Counted from the stretch's first letter, positions 37,301 through 47,666 are shown. The stretch: DNA of 64,000 bases from Bradyrhizobium icense (GCF_001693385.1 NZ_CP016428.1:5766001-5830000); one strand, 5' to 3'. Program-made: numbers and translations. The notes: generated by a model from the sequence alone, not told the origin.

Positions 37301-38010
37301 ACCCAGCGACCGACGCGGCGCGTTGCCGAATTGCCGACGATGACAAGGGTTCGCATGTCGGCCATCTCCGGCCGCGCCTCGCGCAGCAGCACCGTTTCAA
37401 TTCGCTCCGCGGGCGTGCTGACCGCATGGGCGAAGATCACGAGGCGTTCGCCGCAACCTGCTTCCTTCAGAACCGAGAGCGCGCGTCCAAAACCCTCGGG
37501 CCGGCTCACTGAGCGCGGATTGTACATCGCGATCGCAAAGTCGGCTTCGGAGGCAAGCCGCAAGCGTTTCTCGATCATCGGCCACGGCTTCAGATTATCG
37601 GAGAGATTGATCGCGCAAAAATCGTGGCCGAGCGGCGCGCCGGCGCGCGCGGCCGCTGCCAGCATTGCAGTCACGCCAGGCATAACGCGGATTGCAAGCC
37701 CCTGCCATTGAGGCGAGACTTCAAGTGCTTCGAACACAGCCGCTGCCATGGCGAAAACACCCGGGTCGCCGGAAGAAACCATGACAACGCGCCGTCCTTC
37801 CGACGCCAGCTGCAAGGCATCGCCTGCGCGCTGCAACTCCATGCGATTGTCTGATGGATGCAGCGTCAGTCCTTCACGCGGTTGCACCCGCCCGACATAG
37901 GGCGCATAGCCCACGACGTCGGTCGCGGCGGCGAGCGCGGCGGAGACTTCCGGCGTGACTAGCGCCTGATCGCCCGGCCCAAGTCCCGCGATGGTCAATA
38001 TGCCGCTCAT
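37276..38010 (-). CDS. cobJ: Precorrin-3B C17-methyltransferase CobJ
   Basis: 244 residues. CobJ methylates C17 of precorrin-3B and contracts the ring to form precorrin-4. Motifs: LTIAGLGPGDQALVTPE, VGYAPYVGRV, MVSSGDPGVFAMAA, MPGVTAMLAAAARAGAPLGH and LSDNLKPW, then MYNPRS. The ATG at 38010 overlaps the cobI stop by four bases; the open frame upstream belongs to another frame of cobI. The tail overlaps cobK by 25 bases on the other strand. Confidence 0.96.
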   Translation of the reverse strand: MSGILTIAGLGPGDQALVTPEVSAALAAATDVVGYAPYVGRVQPREGLTLHPSDNRMELQRAGDALQLASEGRRVVMVSSGDPGVFAMAAAVFEALEVSPQWQGLAIRVMPGVTAMLAAAARAGAPLGHDFCAINLSDNLKPWPMIEKRLRLASEADFAIAMYNPRSVSRPEGFGRALSVLKEAGCGERLVIFAHAVSTPAERIETVLLREARPEMADMRTLVIVGNSATRRVGRWVYAPRHAR

Positions 38011-38738
38011 TCGGCAGCCTCCATCCGGCGTCCCTGCCCATGCACAAGCACGATCGCGAAATAGGGACACTCGGTCTCGTCCACGTCGTTCAGCCGCGCG
38101 ACCCGCTCGCCTGGCATGGTCCCGCGTTCGATCAGCCATGCCTCGCCAAGGCGGCCGGCGGTGGCAAGCGCGCGGCGCACCTTCTTCAGATTGCGCCCGG
38201 TCTTCATGATGACGAGCGCGTCGGAATTGCGCGCGCGTTGCTCGAGCTCGTGTTCCGGCAGCGTACCCATCAGCACCGTCATCACATCGTCGCCGAGGGC
38301 GATCGGCAGGCCGACCGAATTCCAGCAGCCGGCCATGCCGGGAACGCCGGCGATCACCTCGATCTCGACGTGGCCCTGCAGACGCGCACGGAGATGCATG
38401 AAGGAGCCGTAAAAGTAGGGATCGCCCTCGCAGAGAACGACGATGTCGACTGCGCGAGCAAGCCGCGCAAGACGCTCCGCCCACTCGTCGTAGAAGCCTG
38501 CAAGGAGGCGAATATATCCCGGACTGTCGAAGGCGATCTCCGTCGTGACCGGATACTCCATCGGATATTCGCAGACGTCCTTTGCCAGTAGTCCATCGAC
38601 GATGCGGCGCGCCTGGCCGGGCCGTCCCTTCTTCCGGAAATAGGCAACGTGCTTGGCCGCACGGACCTCACGATCGGCGCGCACGCTCATCAGGTCCGGA
38701 TTTCCTGGCCCGAGGCCGCAACAGATGATGCGCCCCAT
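38007..38738 (-). CDS. cobI: Precorrin-2 C20-methyltransferase CobI
   Basis: 243 residues. CobI methylates C20 of precorrin-2 to give precorrin-3A. Conserved: CCGLGPGNPDLMSVRA, the segment VVLCEGDPYFYGSFMHL, and VIAGVPGMAGCWNSVGLPI. ALVIMKTGRNL near residue 190 is also typical. It follows cobH by two bases and overlaps cobJ by four. Confidence 0.96.
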   Translation of the reverse strand: MGRIICCGLGPGNPDLMSVRADREVRAAKHVAYFRKKGRPGQARRIVDGLLAKDVCEYPMEYPVTTEIAFDSPGYIRLLAGFYDEWAERLARLARAVDIVVLCEGDPYFYGSFMHLRARLQGHVEIEVIAGVPGMAGCWNSVGLPIALGDDVMTVLMGTLPEHELEQRARNSDALVIMKTGRNLKKVRRALATAGRLGEAWLIERGTMPGERVARLNDVDETECPYFAIVLVHGQGRRMEAAE

Positions 38739-38740
38739 GG

Positions 38741-39370
38741 CTATTCGCTCCGGCTCGCCAGCGCGTTTACGGCGGCGACTGTGATCGCCGAGCCGCCAAG
38801 GCGTCCCTCGACCGTCAGCGCCGGCGCGGGCCGATCGGCCATCAATGCGGCCTTAGCTTCAGCAGCCCCGACGAAGCCGACCGGACAACCGATGATCGCC
38901 GCAGGTCTTGGACAGTTGCGATCCTCCAGCATGTTGAGCAGGTGAAACAGCGCGGTCGGCGCATTGCCGATGGCGACGATCGCGCCGTCCAGATGCGGCC
39001 GCCACAATTCCAGCGCTGCGGCCGAACGGGTGTTGCGCATGGATTGAGCGAGCGCGGGAACCGCGGGATCGTCGAGTGTGCAGATGATAGCGTTGCCGGC
39101 CGACAGGCGCGCGCGCGTGATTCCTTCCGACACCATGCGCGCGTCGCAAAGGATAGGTGCGGCGTTCTGAAGCGCGGCCCGCGCGATGCGTGCCATGCCG
39201 GGCGTGAAGCGGATGCAGGATTCGAGACTTACCATGCCGGCGGCATGGATCATCCGCACGACCACCGGCTCCTCGTCGGCCGAAAAGCGCTCAAGGTTCG
39301 TCTCGGCGCGGATGGTGGCGAAGGATTGACGGTAGATCGCCGCACCATCGGTTTCATAGACATGCGGCAT
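38741..39370 (-). CDS. cobH: Precorrin-8X methylmutase CobH
   Basis: 209 residues. CobH moves the methyl group from C11 to C12, giving hydrogenobyrinic acid. It has IYRQSFATIRAE near the N terminus, MVRM-like VVVRMIHAAGMV, where the histidine is catalytic, CDARMVSEGI, and IIGCPVGFVGAAEAK. Length is typical. The start overlaps the end of cobG by 17 bases, a slightly longer overlap than elsewhere in the operon. Confidence 0.96.
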   Translation of the reverse strand: MPHVYETDGAAIYRQSFATIRAETNLERFSADEEPVVVRMIHAAGMVSLESCIRFTPGMARIARAALQNAAPILCDARMVSEGITRARLSAGNAIICTLDDPAVPALAQSMRNTRSAAALELWRPHLDGAIVAIGNAPTALFHLLNMLEDRNCPRPAAIIGCPVGFVGAAEAKAALMADRPAPALTVEGRLGGSAITVAAVNALASRSE

Positions 39371-40532
39371 CAGTGCGTCCCGTTAGAACGGAAGGATCTG
39401 CGATCATCCGGCCGGCACTCAGTCCACGCAAGGCTGGCGCATCCCGCGTCGAGCCGCCGCGGACGAGGTCAAATCCCTCACGGGCCGCAACGAGGGTGAG
39501 GGCGGCACGCCCCGAATGGGCACAGCCCTTGGCGCAGCCGGAGACATGAAGCCGCTCGTCCGCGGCAATATGCTGGGCCAGCGTCGCCGCGAGTGCGCGT
39601 GTGTCGGCATACGCCTCGCGGCAGGCGGGCGCGCCAGGGCAGGCAACGACGCGCAGGATCGGATCGTCCGCTTGCGTGACGAGGCCCTCGCAGTGAGCCA
39701 TTTCGCGCAGCTCTTCCGCCAGGATCATGCGCCACGGCGTCATCCGTAATCCTGGCGAGCATCCAGCCAGATAGCTGAGCGTCGCACGAGTTACCTGCCC
39801 GAATGCCGCGCCGACCATCGCGCCTTGCGGATAGAGCCCCAGGCGCGGCTCGGCGATCGTTCGAACCGGCTCGGCGCGGCCACGAAGCGCGTCCGGCAGC
39901 TTTGCGCCAGCCCCGATATGCGCTGCCATCCGCCCTCGCCCATCCCTCGCTCCGCCGAAATCGACGAACCACTCGGCAAGCGCGAGCGCAACCTTGACGG
40001 CTTCGCTCCGTGCTACGGGACGACCATGCTCCGCGCCGTCGGCACGCACGATCAGCTCTCCCGCGATGCTGCGCTCAATGCGGATATCGGCAGATGCGCC
40101 GGCCAGCGCGCGCTCTGTCCCGCAATCGACGGCGAAGCCGAATTTGGTCGGCAGGCCGGGCGGTCCCATCACAAGCCTCTGTTCAAGTTCTGCAGCGAGA
40201 AAACAGGTATCGTCACTTGCGCTCCAGAAGGGCGTGACAAGGATGTTGCGCCGCGCTTCCGACTCCGGATCGGGATCGAGCAAGTGCAGCCGCGAGAGTT
40301 CCTCGATCAAAGGCCGATGACCTTGATCACTGACACCCCTGATTTGCAGGTTGGCCCGGCTGGTCAGATCGATGAGGCCGTTGCCGTAGCGCTCGGCCAG
40401 CGCCGCAATTCCCGCTGCCTGCTTGGCATCGAGCCGGCCACCGTGCGGCCGGACGCGAACCACGAGCCCATCTCCCGATCGCATCGGCCGCAAAGCGCCG
40501 GGACACCACCCCTTGATCGCAACGGCGCTCAT
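39354..40532 (-). CDS. cobG: Precorrin-3B synthase CobG
   Basis: 392 residues. CobG is an iron-sulfur monooxygenase related to nitrite and sulfite reductases; it hydroxylates precorrin-3A with O2, which prepares ring contraction. This makes the pathway oxygen-dependent. It has IDLTSRANLQIRGV, and the cluster-binding cysteines in VACPGAPACREAYADTR and LHVSGCAKGCAHSG near the C terminus. Length fits. CobZ, the alternative enzyme of some species, is not needed. It overlaps cobN by four bases. Confidence 0.95.
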   Translation of the reverse strand: MSAVAIKGWCPGALRPMRSGDGLVVRVRPHGGRLDAKQAAGIAALAERYGNGLIDLTSRANLQIRGVSDQGHRPLIEELSRLHLLDPDPESEARRNILVTPFWSASDDTCFLAAELEQRLVMGPPGLPTKFGFAVDCGTERALAGASADIRIERSIAGELIVRADGAEHGRPVARSEAVKVALALAEWFVDFGGARDGRGRMAAHIGAGAKLPDALRGRAEPVRTIAEPRLGLYPQGAMVGAAFGQVTRATLSYLAGCSPGLRMTPWRMILAEELREMAHCEGLVTQADDPILRVVACPGAPACREAYADTRALAATLAQHIAADERLHVSGCAKGCAHSGRAALTLVAAREGFDLVRGGSTRDAPALRGLSAGRMIADPSVLTGRTDAACL

Positions 40533-43500
40533 GAGGCCTCCCGCAGCGCAGCCGCGATCGAATTGCGTTGCGTCCTCCAGAGCGAAGCTTCATGCAAACG
40601 AGTGAAGCAAGCCTCGATCGTCGCGAGCGCCGCCGGATTTTTGCGCGCCAAGAAGCTCCGCACCTCGTCATTGCCAAGTGTCGCTTCGTAATAAAGATCG
40701 AAGAGATGCGGAGGCACGGCCCGGGCGAGAAGGGCGAAAGAGGCCATGTGGTCGAGCGTCGCTGCTATCTCGGCCGCGCCCCGGAAGCCGTGGCGCATCA
40801 TGCCCGCGATCCATGTCGGATTGGCAGCGCGAGCACGCACCACGCGCGACAGCTCTTCTGTCAACGAGCGTGCCTGCGGACGATCCGGGCGCGTGGCATC
40901 GAGATGATAGAGTGATGGGGCGGCCATGCCGAGGCGCGCCGCCGCGGCCGCAATGCCCGCCTCGTGCACGGCATAGTCTGCAGCTAATAGCAGGTCGGTT
41001 TCCGGCAGGTCCTGCGCATGGACGAAGGCATCGGCGGCGACGAGCCTTGCCTCGATACCTGTCCGATCAGGCCGCATCGTGCCGTCCGATGCGAATGCCC
41101 AGGACGAGGCCGAAAGCCAGGCCTCACCGGCCGCCTCGCGCGCCTCCTCCGTCAGAACATTCGGCAGCGATGGCATGCCGACACCATAATGCCCGGGCCG
41201 TGGCCCGAACACGTGCGCCGCGCGATGGCGATAGGGATTTTCTTCGCCCTCCTCGTCGCGTTCAGAAAGCGCTTCGGTCGCCGCCTCGAACAATTGCGCA
41301 AGGGATGAGAAGACGTCGCGAAACAGCCCCGACACGCGAAGCGTCACTTCGATGCGCGGTCGACCAAGAGCGGCCAGTGCGATGATCTCATAACCCAACA
41401 CCCGACCCGACCCGTGGTCCCAGCGCGGCGCGATGCCTGCCAGGTGCAGGGCCATCGCGAAATCCTCGCCAGCGGTGCGCATGGTCGATGATCCCCAGAG
41501 ATCAACCAGCAGCCCCTTGGGCCAGTCGCCGTGATCCTGCAGGTGACGGCGCAGCAATTCCTCGGCGAGCTTGATCCCCTGCACGTGCGCGGACGGTGTC
41601 GGCACTGCGCGGGGATCGACGGCGAACAGATTGCGTCCGGTCGGCAGCACATCGCGCCGCCCACGATATGGCGAGCCGGCGGGCCCCGGAGCAACGCGCC
41701 TACCAGAGAGAGCGTCAAGCAGCGCGCCCTTCTCCGCCTCGCCGCAAGCCCCGCGGCCGAACACATGCAGGCCATCGCCGAACTGGCTTTCCTTGAGGTC
41801 GCAGACGAAGCGATCGATCCGGGGAATTGCCTCGGCCGGCGCAGCCAAGGCGCCAAGGCCGAGATCCTCTTCCAGTCCCGCGGCACGCGCTTCATCGCGG
41901 ACCAACGCGATCAGGCGCTGGCGGCGCGCGGGATCGAGACCGTCGGCGGTCGAGTATTCATCGAGCAGTTGCTCGAGCCGGCGCAGGCCTTCCGGCAAAG
42001 CCGCCCGCGCCAGAGGTGGCGGCAAATGCCCGATCGTGACCGCGCCGATGCGCCGCTTGGCCTGCGCCGCCTCGCCGGGATCGTTGACGATGAAAGGATA
42101 GATCACCGGCGCGCTGCCAATCAGCGCTTCCGGCCAGCAGGCAGCGGACAGCGCCACGGACTTGCCGGGCAGCCATTCCAGCGTTCCGTGGGTGCCCATA
42201 TGGAGGACCGCGTCGACCTCTTGCTGCCTCAGCCAGAGATAGAACGCGACATAGGCGTGGCGAGGCGTGCGCGAGAGATCGTGATACTCCGCGTCACGAT
42301 TGGTAACATCACTGCGTTCAGGCTGAACGGCGATGATCGCCTTGCCACGCTGGATCGCTGCGAAATGAAATTCGCCACCACGACAGGCGGGATCGTTCTC
42401 CGGCGCGCCCCACGCGCGCGCAAGGTCATCCTGTAACGGGCGCGAAAGCCTCGCCAGCTCCGTGCGGTAATCCGCAACGCTAAAGATCAATTCCTCCCGC
42501 AGGAGAGTTTCACCGAGCGCTCCTGCCGCTTTCACGTCGTAACCCGCAGCGTGGAGATCGGACAGCATCGTTTCGACCGAAGCGAGTGCGTCGAGCCCGA
42601 CCGCATGCGCGAGCTGGTGCGGACGGCCCGGATAGTTCGAGAGCACAATCGCCAGCCGCTTCACGCCTGCCGGCTTGTCCGCGAGCCTGTGCCAGGCCAC
42701 CACCCGATCCACGACAGCACCGACACGTTCGTCGTCAGGCCTGTGCGCCAACTGCGCAAATTGCAGATCGGGATCGCGCTCACCCGCCGACTTGAAGCTG
42801 ACCACGCCCGCAAACAGCCGGCCGTCAATCTCCGGCAACGCTACATGCATCGCCAGATCGCCCGGCGAGAGACCGCGAAGCGACTCCGCCCAATCCTCGC
42901 GCCGGGCCGTCGACAACGCAACCTGGAACACCGGGCCGGAGGCGGCATCGAAAGCCGTCGTGCCGTCGTCGGCGGCCGCAGAGAAGGCGGTTGCATTGAC
43001 GATCACTGCAGGCGGGCATTGCTCGAACTGCCCCTTCAGCCAATCCGCTACACCCGCGGCCTTTAGCGATGTGACGAATATGCCATAGGCATCAAAACCC
43101 GCTTGTCGCAGTGCTGTGATCAGCGCGTCGACCGGGAGGGTATCTGCCGCGGTGAGATAGGAGCGATAGAAGGTGACGAGCGCGCGCGGCCGCTGGTCGC
43201 AATTTGGCAGCACCGCGATTGCGCCACGACCTGGATCATAAAAACCGATCTCGGACATTTCGATCTCGCCGACGACAGGCCCCGCATAAAGGCCCGAGGC
43301 CAATGCGAGCTGGGCGATTGCAGCCTGCGCCGCCATTGCTCCGCCCTTGTCGCACAACGCCTTCAGCCGTCCGAGCGTCGAGGCGGGTAATGTCGAGAGC
43401 GCATCCAGGTACGGATCGTCGCGACCGTCAGCCGGGAGCACCGCAACCGCGATGTCGCGATCCTTGGTCAATTGATGCAGGGCAGCCAGCCCATATGACC

Positions 43501-43777
43501 AGTAGGACTCGCCACCGATCAGGCGCACCAAGATGCCGCGGGCATGCGACAGCGTCCGCTCGATATAGGTGTCGACCGATAGGGGATGACGCAGTTCCGC
43601 AAGATTCGCGAGCCTCAGCGACGGCAGGCAAGCACGCCCACGCCGCCAGCCGGACGCGAACGCGGCGAGATCGCTGTCTGAGAACGAGAGCACGACAAGG
43701 TCGGCCGGGTCCTGACCGAGATCCTTAGGGATCGCGGTCTCCTCAAGACCGCGGCTCTCGCGAAACACGACGTGCAT
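40529..43777 (-). CDS. cobN: Cobaltochelatase subunit CobN
   Basis: 1082 residues, the large subunit of the aerobic cobaltochelatase, which inserts cobalt into hydrogenobyrinic acid a,c-diamide using ATP. The conserved blocks can be read: MGTHGTLEWLPGKSVALS, PVIYPFIVNDPGEAAQAKRR, and GSSTMRTAGEDFAMAL with ALGRPRIEVTLRVSGLFRD. It is shorter than many CobN proteins (about 1,250 residues), mostly in the N-terminal third. The partner subunits CobS and CobT (chelatase) are not in the window. It starts directly after cobW, overlapping by one base. Confidence 0.95.
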   Translation of the reverse strand: MHVVFRESRGLEETAIPKDLGQDPADLVVLSFSDSDLAAFASGWRRGRACLPSLRLANLAELRHPLSVDTYIERTLSHARGILVRLIGGESYWSYGLAALHQLTKDRDIAVAVLPADGRDDPYLDALSTLPASTLGRLKALCDKGGAMAAQAAIAQLALASGLYAGPVVGEIEMSEIGFYDPGRGAIAVLPNCDQRPRALVTFYRSYLTAADTLPVDALITALRQAGFDAYGIFVTSLKAAGVADWLKGQFEQCPPAVIVNATAFSAAADDGTTAFDAASGPVFQVALSTARREDWAESLRGLSPGDLAMHVALPEIDGRLFAGVVSFKSAGERDPDLQFAQLAHRPDDERVGAVVDRVVAWHRLADKPAGVKRLAIVLSNYPGRPHQLAHAVGLDALASVETMLSDLHAAGYDVKAAGALGETLLREELIFSVADYRTELARLSRPLQDDLARAWGAPENDPACRGGEFHFAAIQRGKAIIAVQPERSDVTNRDAEYHDLSRTPRHAYVAFYLWLRQQEVDAVLHMGTHGTLEWLPGKSVALSAACWPEALIGSAPVIYPFIVNDPGEAAQAKRRIGAVTIGHLPPPLARAALPEGLRRLEQLLDEYSTADGLDPARRQRLIALVRDEARAAGLEEDLGLGALAAPAEAIPRIDRFVCDLKESQFGDGLHVFGRGACGEAEKGALLDALSGRRVAPGPAGSPYRGRRDVLPTGRNLFAVDPRAVPTPSAHVQGIKLAEELLRRHLQDHGDWPKGLLVDLWGSSTMRTAGEDFAMALHLAGIAPRWDHGSGRVLGYEIIALAALGRPRIEVTLRVSGLFRDVFSSLAQLFEAATEALSERDEEGEENPYRHRAAHVFGPRPGHYGVGMPSLPNVLTEEAREAAGEAWLSASSWAFASDGTMRPDRTGIEARLVAADAFVHAQDLPETDLLLAADYAVHEAGIAAAAARLGMAAPSLYHLDATRPDRPQARSLTEELSRVVRARAANPTWIAGMMRHGFRGAAEIAATLDHMASFALLARAVPPHLFDLYYEATLGNDEVRSFLARKNPAALATIEACFTRLHEASLWRTQRNSIAAALREAS

Positions 43778-44811
43778 CAGACACCAAGTCCCGCCCTGAT
43801 AGCGGCCTCATCAATATCGTCGTGTTCACCGATCAGAACCAATTTCGACTGCCTTGGCCGCGTGCCCCAGGGCATATCGAATTGATGCCGCACCCGCTCC
43901 CCGACCGATTGCAGGAGCAATCGCATCGGCTTGCCCGCGACCGCGATATATCCCTTGGCGCGCAGCACATTCTGCTCGCGCGCAAGCCGCTGGATCGATC
44001 CGACCAGCGCATCGATATCAGCAAGTTCCGGGAGCTCAACTATAACCGAGGCGAAGTCGTCGTGCTCGTGCTCTTCTTCGCCGTCATGATGAGAGGGGCG
44101 CGCAGCGAGATCGTCTTCTGCCGCCGCTTCGAGACCAAGGATGATACGCGCATCGACAGCGCCGTCGACGACCGGCAACATCGGCACGCGACGCGGCATT
44201 TCGGCGACGATCGCCGCCTTGGCCGCTTCAAGTCCTTCAACGCCGGCAAGGTCCGCCTTGGTGAGCAGCACGATATCCGCGCACGCGATCTGATCCTCGA
44301 ACACTTCCGACAGCGGCGTCTCGTGATCGAGGTTTTCATCGGCCGCACGCTGCGCTTCCACCGCGACTGGGTCTGGCGCAAAGCGGCCGGCCGCCACAGC
44401 CTCGGCATCCGCAAGCGCAATCACGCCGTCGACCGTGATCCGCGAGCGGATCTCCGGCCAATCGAACGCCTTGAGCAGCGGCTTTGGCAAGGCCAATCCC
44501 GATGTCTCGATCAGGATATGGTCGGGCTTCACGCGCCGCGAGAGCAGCTGCTCCATGGCGGGAATGAAGTCGTTAGAGACCGTGCAGCAGATGCAGCCAT
44601 TGGCGAGCTCGACGATATTCTCGGCCGGACAATTGACATCCGCGCAGGACTTCAGGATCTCTCCATCCACGCCTTCGCTGCCGAACTCGTTGACGAGCAC
44701 CGCAAGCTTCTTGCCGTTGGCGTTGGCGATCAGGTGCTGGATCAGCGTCGTCTTGCCCGAACCGAGAAAGCCGGTGACGACCGTGACCGGAACCTTGGCG
44801 AGCGTGTTCAT
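43777..44811 (-). CDS. cobW: CobW family GTPase
   Basis: 344 residues of the G3E GTPase family, proposed to deliver cobalt to cobaltochelatase. It has GFLGSGKTTLI (P loop), ELANGCICCTV with the metal-binding CxCC, ETSGLALPKP, and LLTKADLAG. A histidine-rich stretch (SHHDGEEEHEHDD, about residues 245 to 257) could bind metal. The ATG at 44811 starts MNTLAKVPVTVVTG; upstream codons in frame belong to the gene before it. It overlaps that gene by four bases and is followed at once by cobN, consistent with chelation. Confidence 0.95.
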   Translation of the reverse strand: MNTLAKVPVTVVTGFLGSGKTTLIQHLIANANGKKLAVLVNEFGSEGVDGEILKSCADVNCPAENIVELANGCICCTVSNDFIPAMEQLLSRRVKPDHILIETSGLALPKPLLKAFDWPEIRSRITVDGVIALADAEAVAAGRFAPDPVAVEAQRAADENLDHETPLSEVFEDQIACADIVLLTKADLAGVEGLEAAKAAIVAEMPRRVPMLPVVDGAVDARIILGLEAAAEDDLAARPSHHDGEEEHEHDDFASVIVELPELADIDALVGSIQRLAREQNVLRAKGYIAVAGKPMRLLLQSVGERVRHQFDMPWGTRPRQSKLVLIGEHDDIDEAAIRAGLGV

Positions 44812-45182
44812 TCTGCGGCCTCCGGCAGGATGGTGATGGGTGGAATGCGGGCAAGCGATTGTTTGCGGAAGATCTCCGGCCGGCTGCGCCACGGCACGAT
44901 GCCGTCGGGCGCCGCCGCATAGGCCGCAGCACCGGCGATCACGTCCGGCGCATTTGCGTCGGACAGGCGGCCGTAGACGTAAGACCACCGTCCAGGCGCG
45001 CTGAGCGCGACCGAGCAACCGTGGCTACAAGCGGACAGGCATTCGACCGGAACGACGTGGACGTTTTCCGGCACGCCGGCCTCGAAGATGGCGCTGTGCA
45101 GACGCGCGCCTGGCGTGATTTCGCCTTCGCTTAGGGGTTGGCCGGCACGGCAGGTGATACAGACATGAAGCGTGACGGTCAT
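44808..45182 (-). CDS. DUF1636 (metal-binding, ferredoxin-like) protein
   Basis: 124 residues. It resembles DUF1636 proteins, which often accompany cobW: VTLHVCITCRAGQPL at the N terminus, VECLSACSHGCSVALSAPGRW with three cysteines, and DIVPWRS-type end (DGIVPWRSRPEIFRK). Four cysteines in a thioredoxin-like ferredoxin arrangement suggest an iron-sulfur cluster. Its role is unknown, but position says cobalt or cobalamin metabolism. The ATG at 45182 is about 100 bases after the B12 riboswitch; it overlaps cobW by four bases and heads the operon to cobJ. Confidence 0.8.
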   Translation of the reverse strand: MTVTLHVCITCRAGQPLSEGEITPGARLHSAIFEAGVPENVHVVPVECLSACSHGCSVALSAPGRWSYVYGRLSDANAPDVIAGAAAYAAAPDGIVPWRSRPEIFRKQSLARIPPITILPEAAE

Positions 45183-45284
45183 CGCCCTCCTCGACGTGTT
45201 GGCGGAGGCGATGAGGCGCACGAACCGAAGACACAACGGTTCGTTGCCGTCGCGGAGCACCCCGTCCGCCGGTCTCAAGTCTCT

Positions 45285-45465
45285 GCGCTGGCAGGTCTCC
45301 CGGCTTGCGGAGCAGGTTTTCCCTTCGATCTCCGCCTTCCCAACCCCTGACGGGTCAGTGGCTTCTAGAGATCTCTCCGGTCACGGTCGCGGGGGCGGCT
45401 GCGTTTCAGGTTCAAGCTTTGCGGCTAGAGCCCTATCGCATTCCCTCTTCGCCTGTCGTAGGACA
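45285..45465 (-). promoter_or_regulatory. Cobalamin riboswitch upstream of DUF1636-cobW-cobN
   Basis: Read on the minus strand, the RNA has GAGGGAA at its 5' side, GCCGCCCCCGCGACCGTGACCGG, split in the two conserved arms, then GCCACTG, GGGAAGGCGG, and the B12 box AGCCGGGAGACCTGCC (about 45290 to 45307). The order fits cobalamin riboswitches. It lies between the divergent cobO and the DUF1636 gene, and its orientation means it controls only the minus-strand genes. Confidence 0.9.
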
Positions 45466-45528
45466 GGAACCAACGCCACCCCACCATTTGCCCAAGCGTG
45501 CAACTTGTCAAGCCAAAGGAGCGTGCTG

Positions 45529-46182
45529 ATGACTTCCGAACCTGATGCCGCTGAGGACGAAACCGTGACCTCCGAAGCCTCGCTGGACGCCCGCCATGCG
45601 GCCAAAATGGCGAAGAAAAAAGCAGCGCGCGACCGGATGATGGCCGTCAAGAGCGGCGAGAAGGGACTCATCATCGTGCATACCGGCGCGGGCAAGGGGA
45701 AATCCTCCTCGGCTTTCGGCATGATCATGCGGTGCGTCGCGCATGGCTTTCCCTGCGCCGTCGTGCAATTCATCAAAGGTGCGTGGGACACCGGCGAGCG
45801 TCGCCTGCTGACCGGACATTTTGGTGAATTGTGTCAATTCCATGCGATGGGTGAAGGGTTCACCTGGGAAACACAGGACCGCGCCCGGGATATCGCCGCG
45901 GCGCGCGCCGCATGGCAAAAGGCCAAGCAGCTGATCGCCGATGAAGCCTTGCGCATGGTCGTGCTCGACGAGATCAACATTGCTCTTCGCTACGACTATC
46001 TGGAGATCGCAGAAGTCGTCGAGTTCCTGAACAATTCAAAGCCGCCGATGACGCATGTCGTCCTCACGGGGCGCAATGCCAGGCAGGAATTGATCGATGC
46101 CGCCGACCTCGTCACGGAGATGACGCTCGTGAAGCATCCTTTCCGATCCGGCATCAAGGCGCAGCCCGGCGTTGAGTACTGA
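45529..46182 (+). CDS. cobO: Cob(I)yrinic acid a,c-diamide adenosyltransferase CobO
   Basis: 217 residues. CobO attaches the adenosyl group to the cobalt of the corrinoid using ATP. Motifs: [18 protein letters not shown], a P loop near residue 45, [36 protein letters not shown] and [23 protein letters not shown], in two pieces, typical of CobO/CobA-type adenosyltransferases. The ATG at 45529 has AAAGGAG eight to ten bases upstream. It is divergent from the minus-strand riboswitch operon and is followed by cobQ. Confidence 0.95.
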   Translation: MTSEPDAAEDETVTSEASLDARHAAKMAKKKAARDRMMAVKSGEKGLIIVHTGAGKGKSSSAFGMIMRCVAHGFPCAVVQFIKGAWDTGERRLLTGHFGELCQFHAMGEGFTWETQDRARDIAAARAAWQKAKQLIADEALRMVVLDEINIALRYDYLEIAEVVEFLNNSKPPMTHVVLTGRNARQELIDAADLVTEMTLVKHPFRSGIKAQPGVEY

Positions 46183-46207
46183 CGAATCAACCGCGGAATC
46201 CGATTCG

Positions 46208-47656
46208 ATGGCGCGCGCATTGATGATCCAGGGAGCAGGATCGGACGTAGGCAAGTCGCTCATCGTTGCCGCCCTTGCGCGCGCCGCGACCCGCCGCGGC
46301 TATCGGGTGCTGCCCTTCAAGCCACAGAACATGTCGAACAATGCGGCCGTGACAATCGACGGTGGCGAGATCGGACGCGCGCAGGCGTTGCAGGCGCAGG
46401 CCGCAGGTGTCGAGCCGCACACCGACATGAATCCCGTCCTGCTCAAGCCGGAGACAGATGTTGGCGCCCAGATCATCGTGCAGGGACGGCGCGTGGCGAC
46501 GCTGCGAGCCCGCGCGTACGCTGCGATGAAGTCATCGCTGATGGAGCCGGTCCTCGAAAGTTTCGGGCGCCTGAAGGATCGTGCCGATCTTGTTCTGGTC
46601 GAGGGCGCCGGCAGCCCAGCCGAGGTCAATCTGAGGAGCGCCGATATTGCCAATATGGGTTTTGCCCGCAAGGCCAACGTGCCAGTGGTGCTGGTCGGCG
46701 ACATCGATCGCGGCGGTGTGATTGCACAGCTCATCGGCATCAAGGCCGTGCTGGATGCCGACGATGCGGCCATGATCTGCGGCTTCGTCATCAACAAGTT
46801 CCGCGGCGATCCGACGCTGTTTGATAACGGCTACCGGCTGATCGAAGCACGCACATCCTGGCGGGGATTTGGGGTTCTGCCCTATTTCGCCCGCGCTGGC
46901 GAGTTTCCGGCGGAAGATGCGCTGGGGCTTGTTGACGCTCGCAAGGTAGGCAAGTGCAAGATTGCCTTTCTCGCGCTGTCGCGGATCGCGAACTTTGACG
47001 ACCTCGATCCGCTGAAGCTCGAGCCAGATGTCGACCTTGTGATGGTCCGGCCTGGAGAGGCAATCCCGGGCGATGCAAAACTCGTGATCCTTCCCGGCTC
47101 GAAGTCGACACGCGGCGACCTCACCTTCCTGCGCGCGCAGGGCTGGGACATCGATCTTCTCGCGCATCACCGTCGCGGCGGCCATGTGCTCGGCGTCTGC
47201 GGCGGTTACCAGATGCTCGGACGCAGTGTGGCGGATCCTACAGGAATCGAGGGACCGGCGGGAGAAACGCCCGGCCTCGGACTCCTCGACGTGACGACGG
47301 TGATGACGCCACAAAAGACTCTCACGCGGGTTGCGGCGGTCCATACCGCAACGGACCGGCCGATCGAGGCTTACGAGATTCACATCGGGCATACCGACGG
47401 GCCGGACCGTGCACGGCCATTTGCTTTGATTAGCAGCGCGCCGGAAGGCGCAGTTTCCAGCGACGGACGCGTGTACGGTAGCTACCTGCACGGCCTGTTT
47501 GCTTCGGACAATTTCCGCAGCGCATTTCTCGCGCAACTGGACATTCCGGCCGCAGACCAGCAATACCGCGCCAGGGTGGAGAGCGCGCTCGATGCGCTTG
47601 CCGATCACATCGACAGCCATCTCGATGTAAATGGGCTGCTTGCACTCGCGCGCTGA
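46208..47656 (+). CDS. cobQ: Cobyric acid synthase CobQ
   Basis: 482 residues. CobQ amidates side chains b, d, e and g of adenosylcobyrinic acid a,c-diamide. The N-terminal domain has [42 protein letters not shown] and [14 protein letters not shown]; the C-terminal glutaminase domain has [13 protein letters not shown] with the catalytic cysteine and YGSYLHGLF with the histidine. The start is the ATG at 46208, giving [17 protein letters not shown] at 46172 would add 12 residues that overlap cobO, and is less likely. Confidence 0.96.
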   Translation: MARALMIQGAGSDVGKSLIVAALARAATRRGYRVLPFKPQNMSNNAAVTIDGGEIGRAQALQAQAAGVEPHTDMNPVLLKPETDVGAQIIVQGRRVATLRARAYAAMKSSLMEPVLESFGRLKDRADLVLVEGAGSPAEVNLRSADIANMGFARKANVPVVLVGDIDRGGVIAQLIGIKAVLDADDAAMICGFVINKFRGDPTLFDNGYRLIEARTSWRGFGVLPYFARAGEFPAEDALGLVDARKVGKCKIAFLALSRIANFDDLDPLKLEPDVDLVMVRPGEAIPGDAKLVILPGSKSTRGDLTFLRAQGWDIDLLAHHRRGGHVLGVCGGYQMLGRSVADPTGIEGPAGETPGLGLLDVTTVMTPQKTLTRVAAVHTATDRPIEAYEIHIGHTDGPDRARPFALISSAPEGAVSSDGRVYGSYLHGLFASDNFRSAFLAQLDIPAADQQYRARVESALDALADHIDSHLDVNGLLALAR

Positions 47657-47666
47657 GTATTAGTGA

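Noticed and set aside
45285..45465. Riboswitch controlling cobO
   Set aside because: The conserved elements read in order only on the minus strand, so it controls the DUF1636-cobW genes, not the plus-strand cobO.
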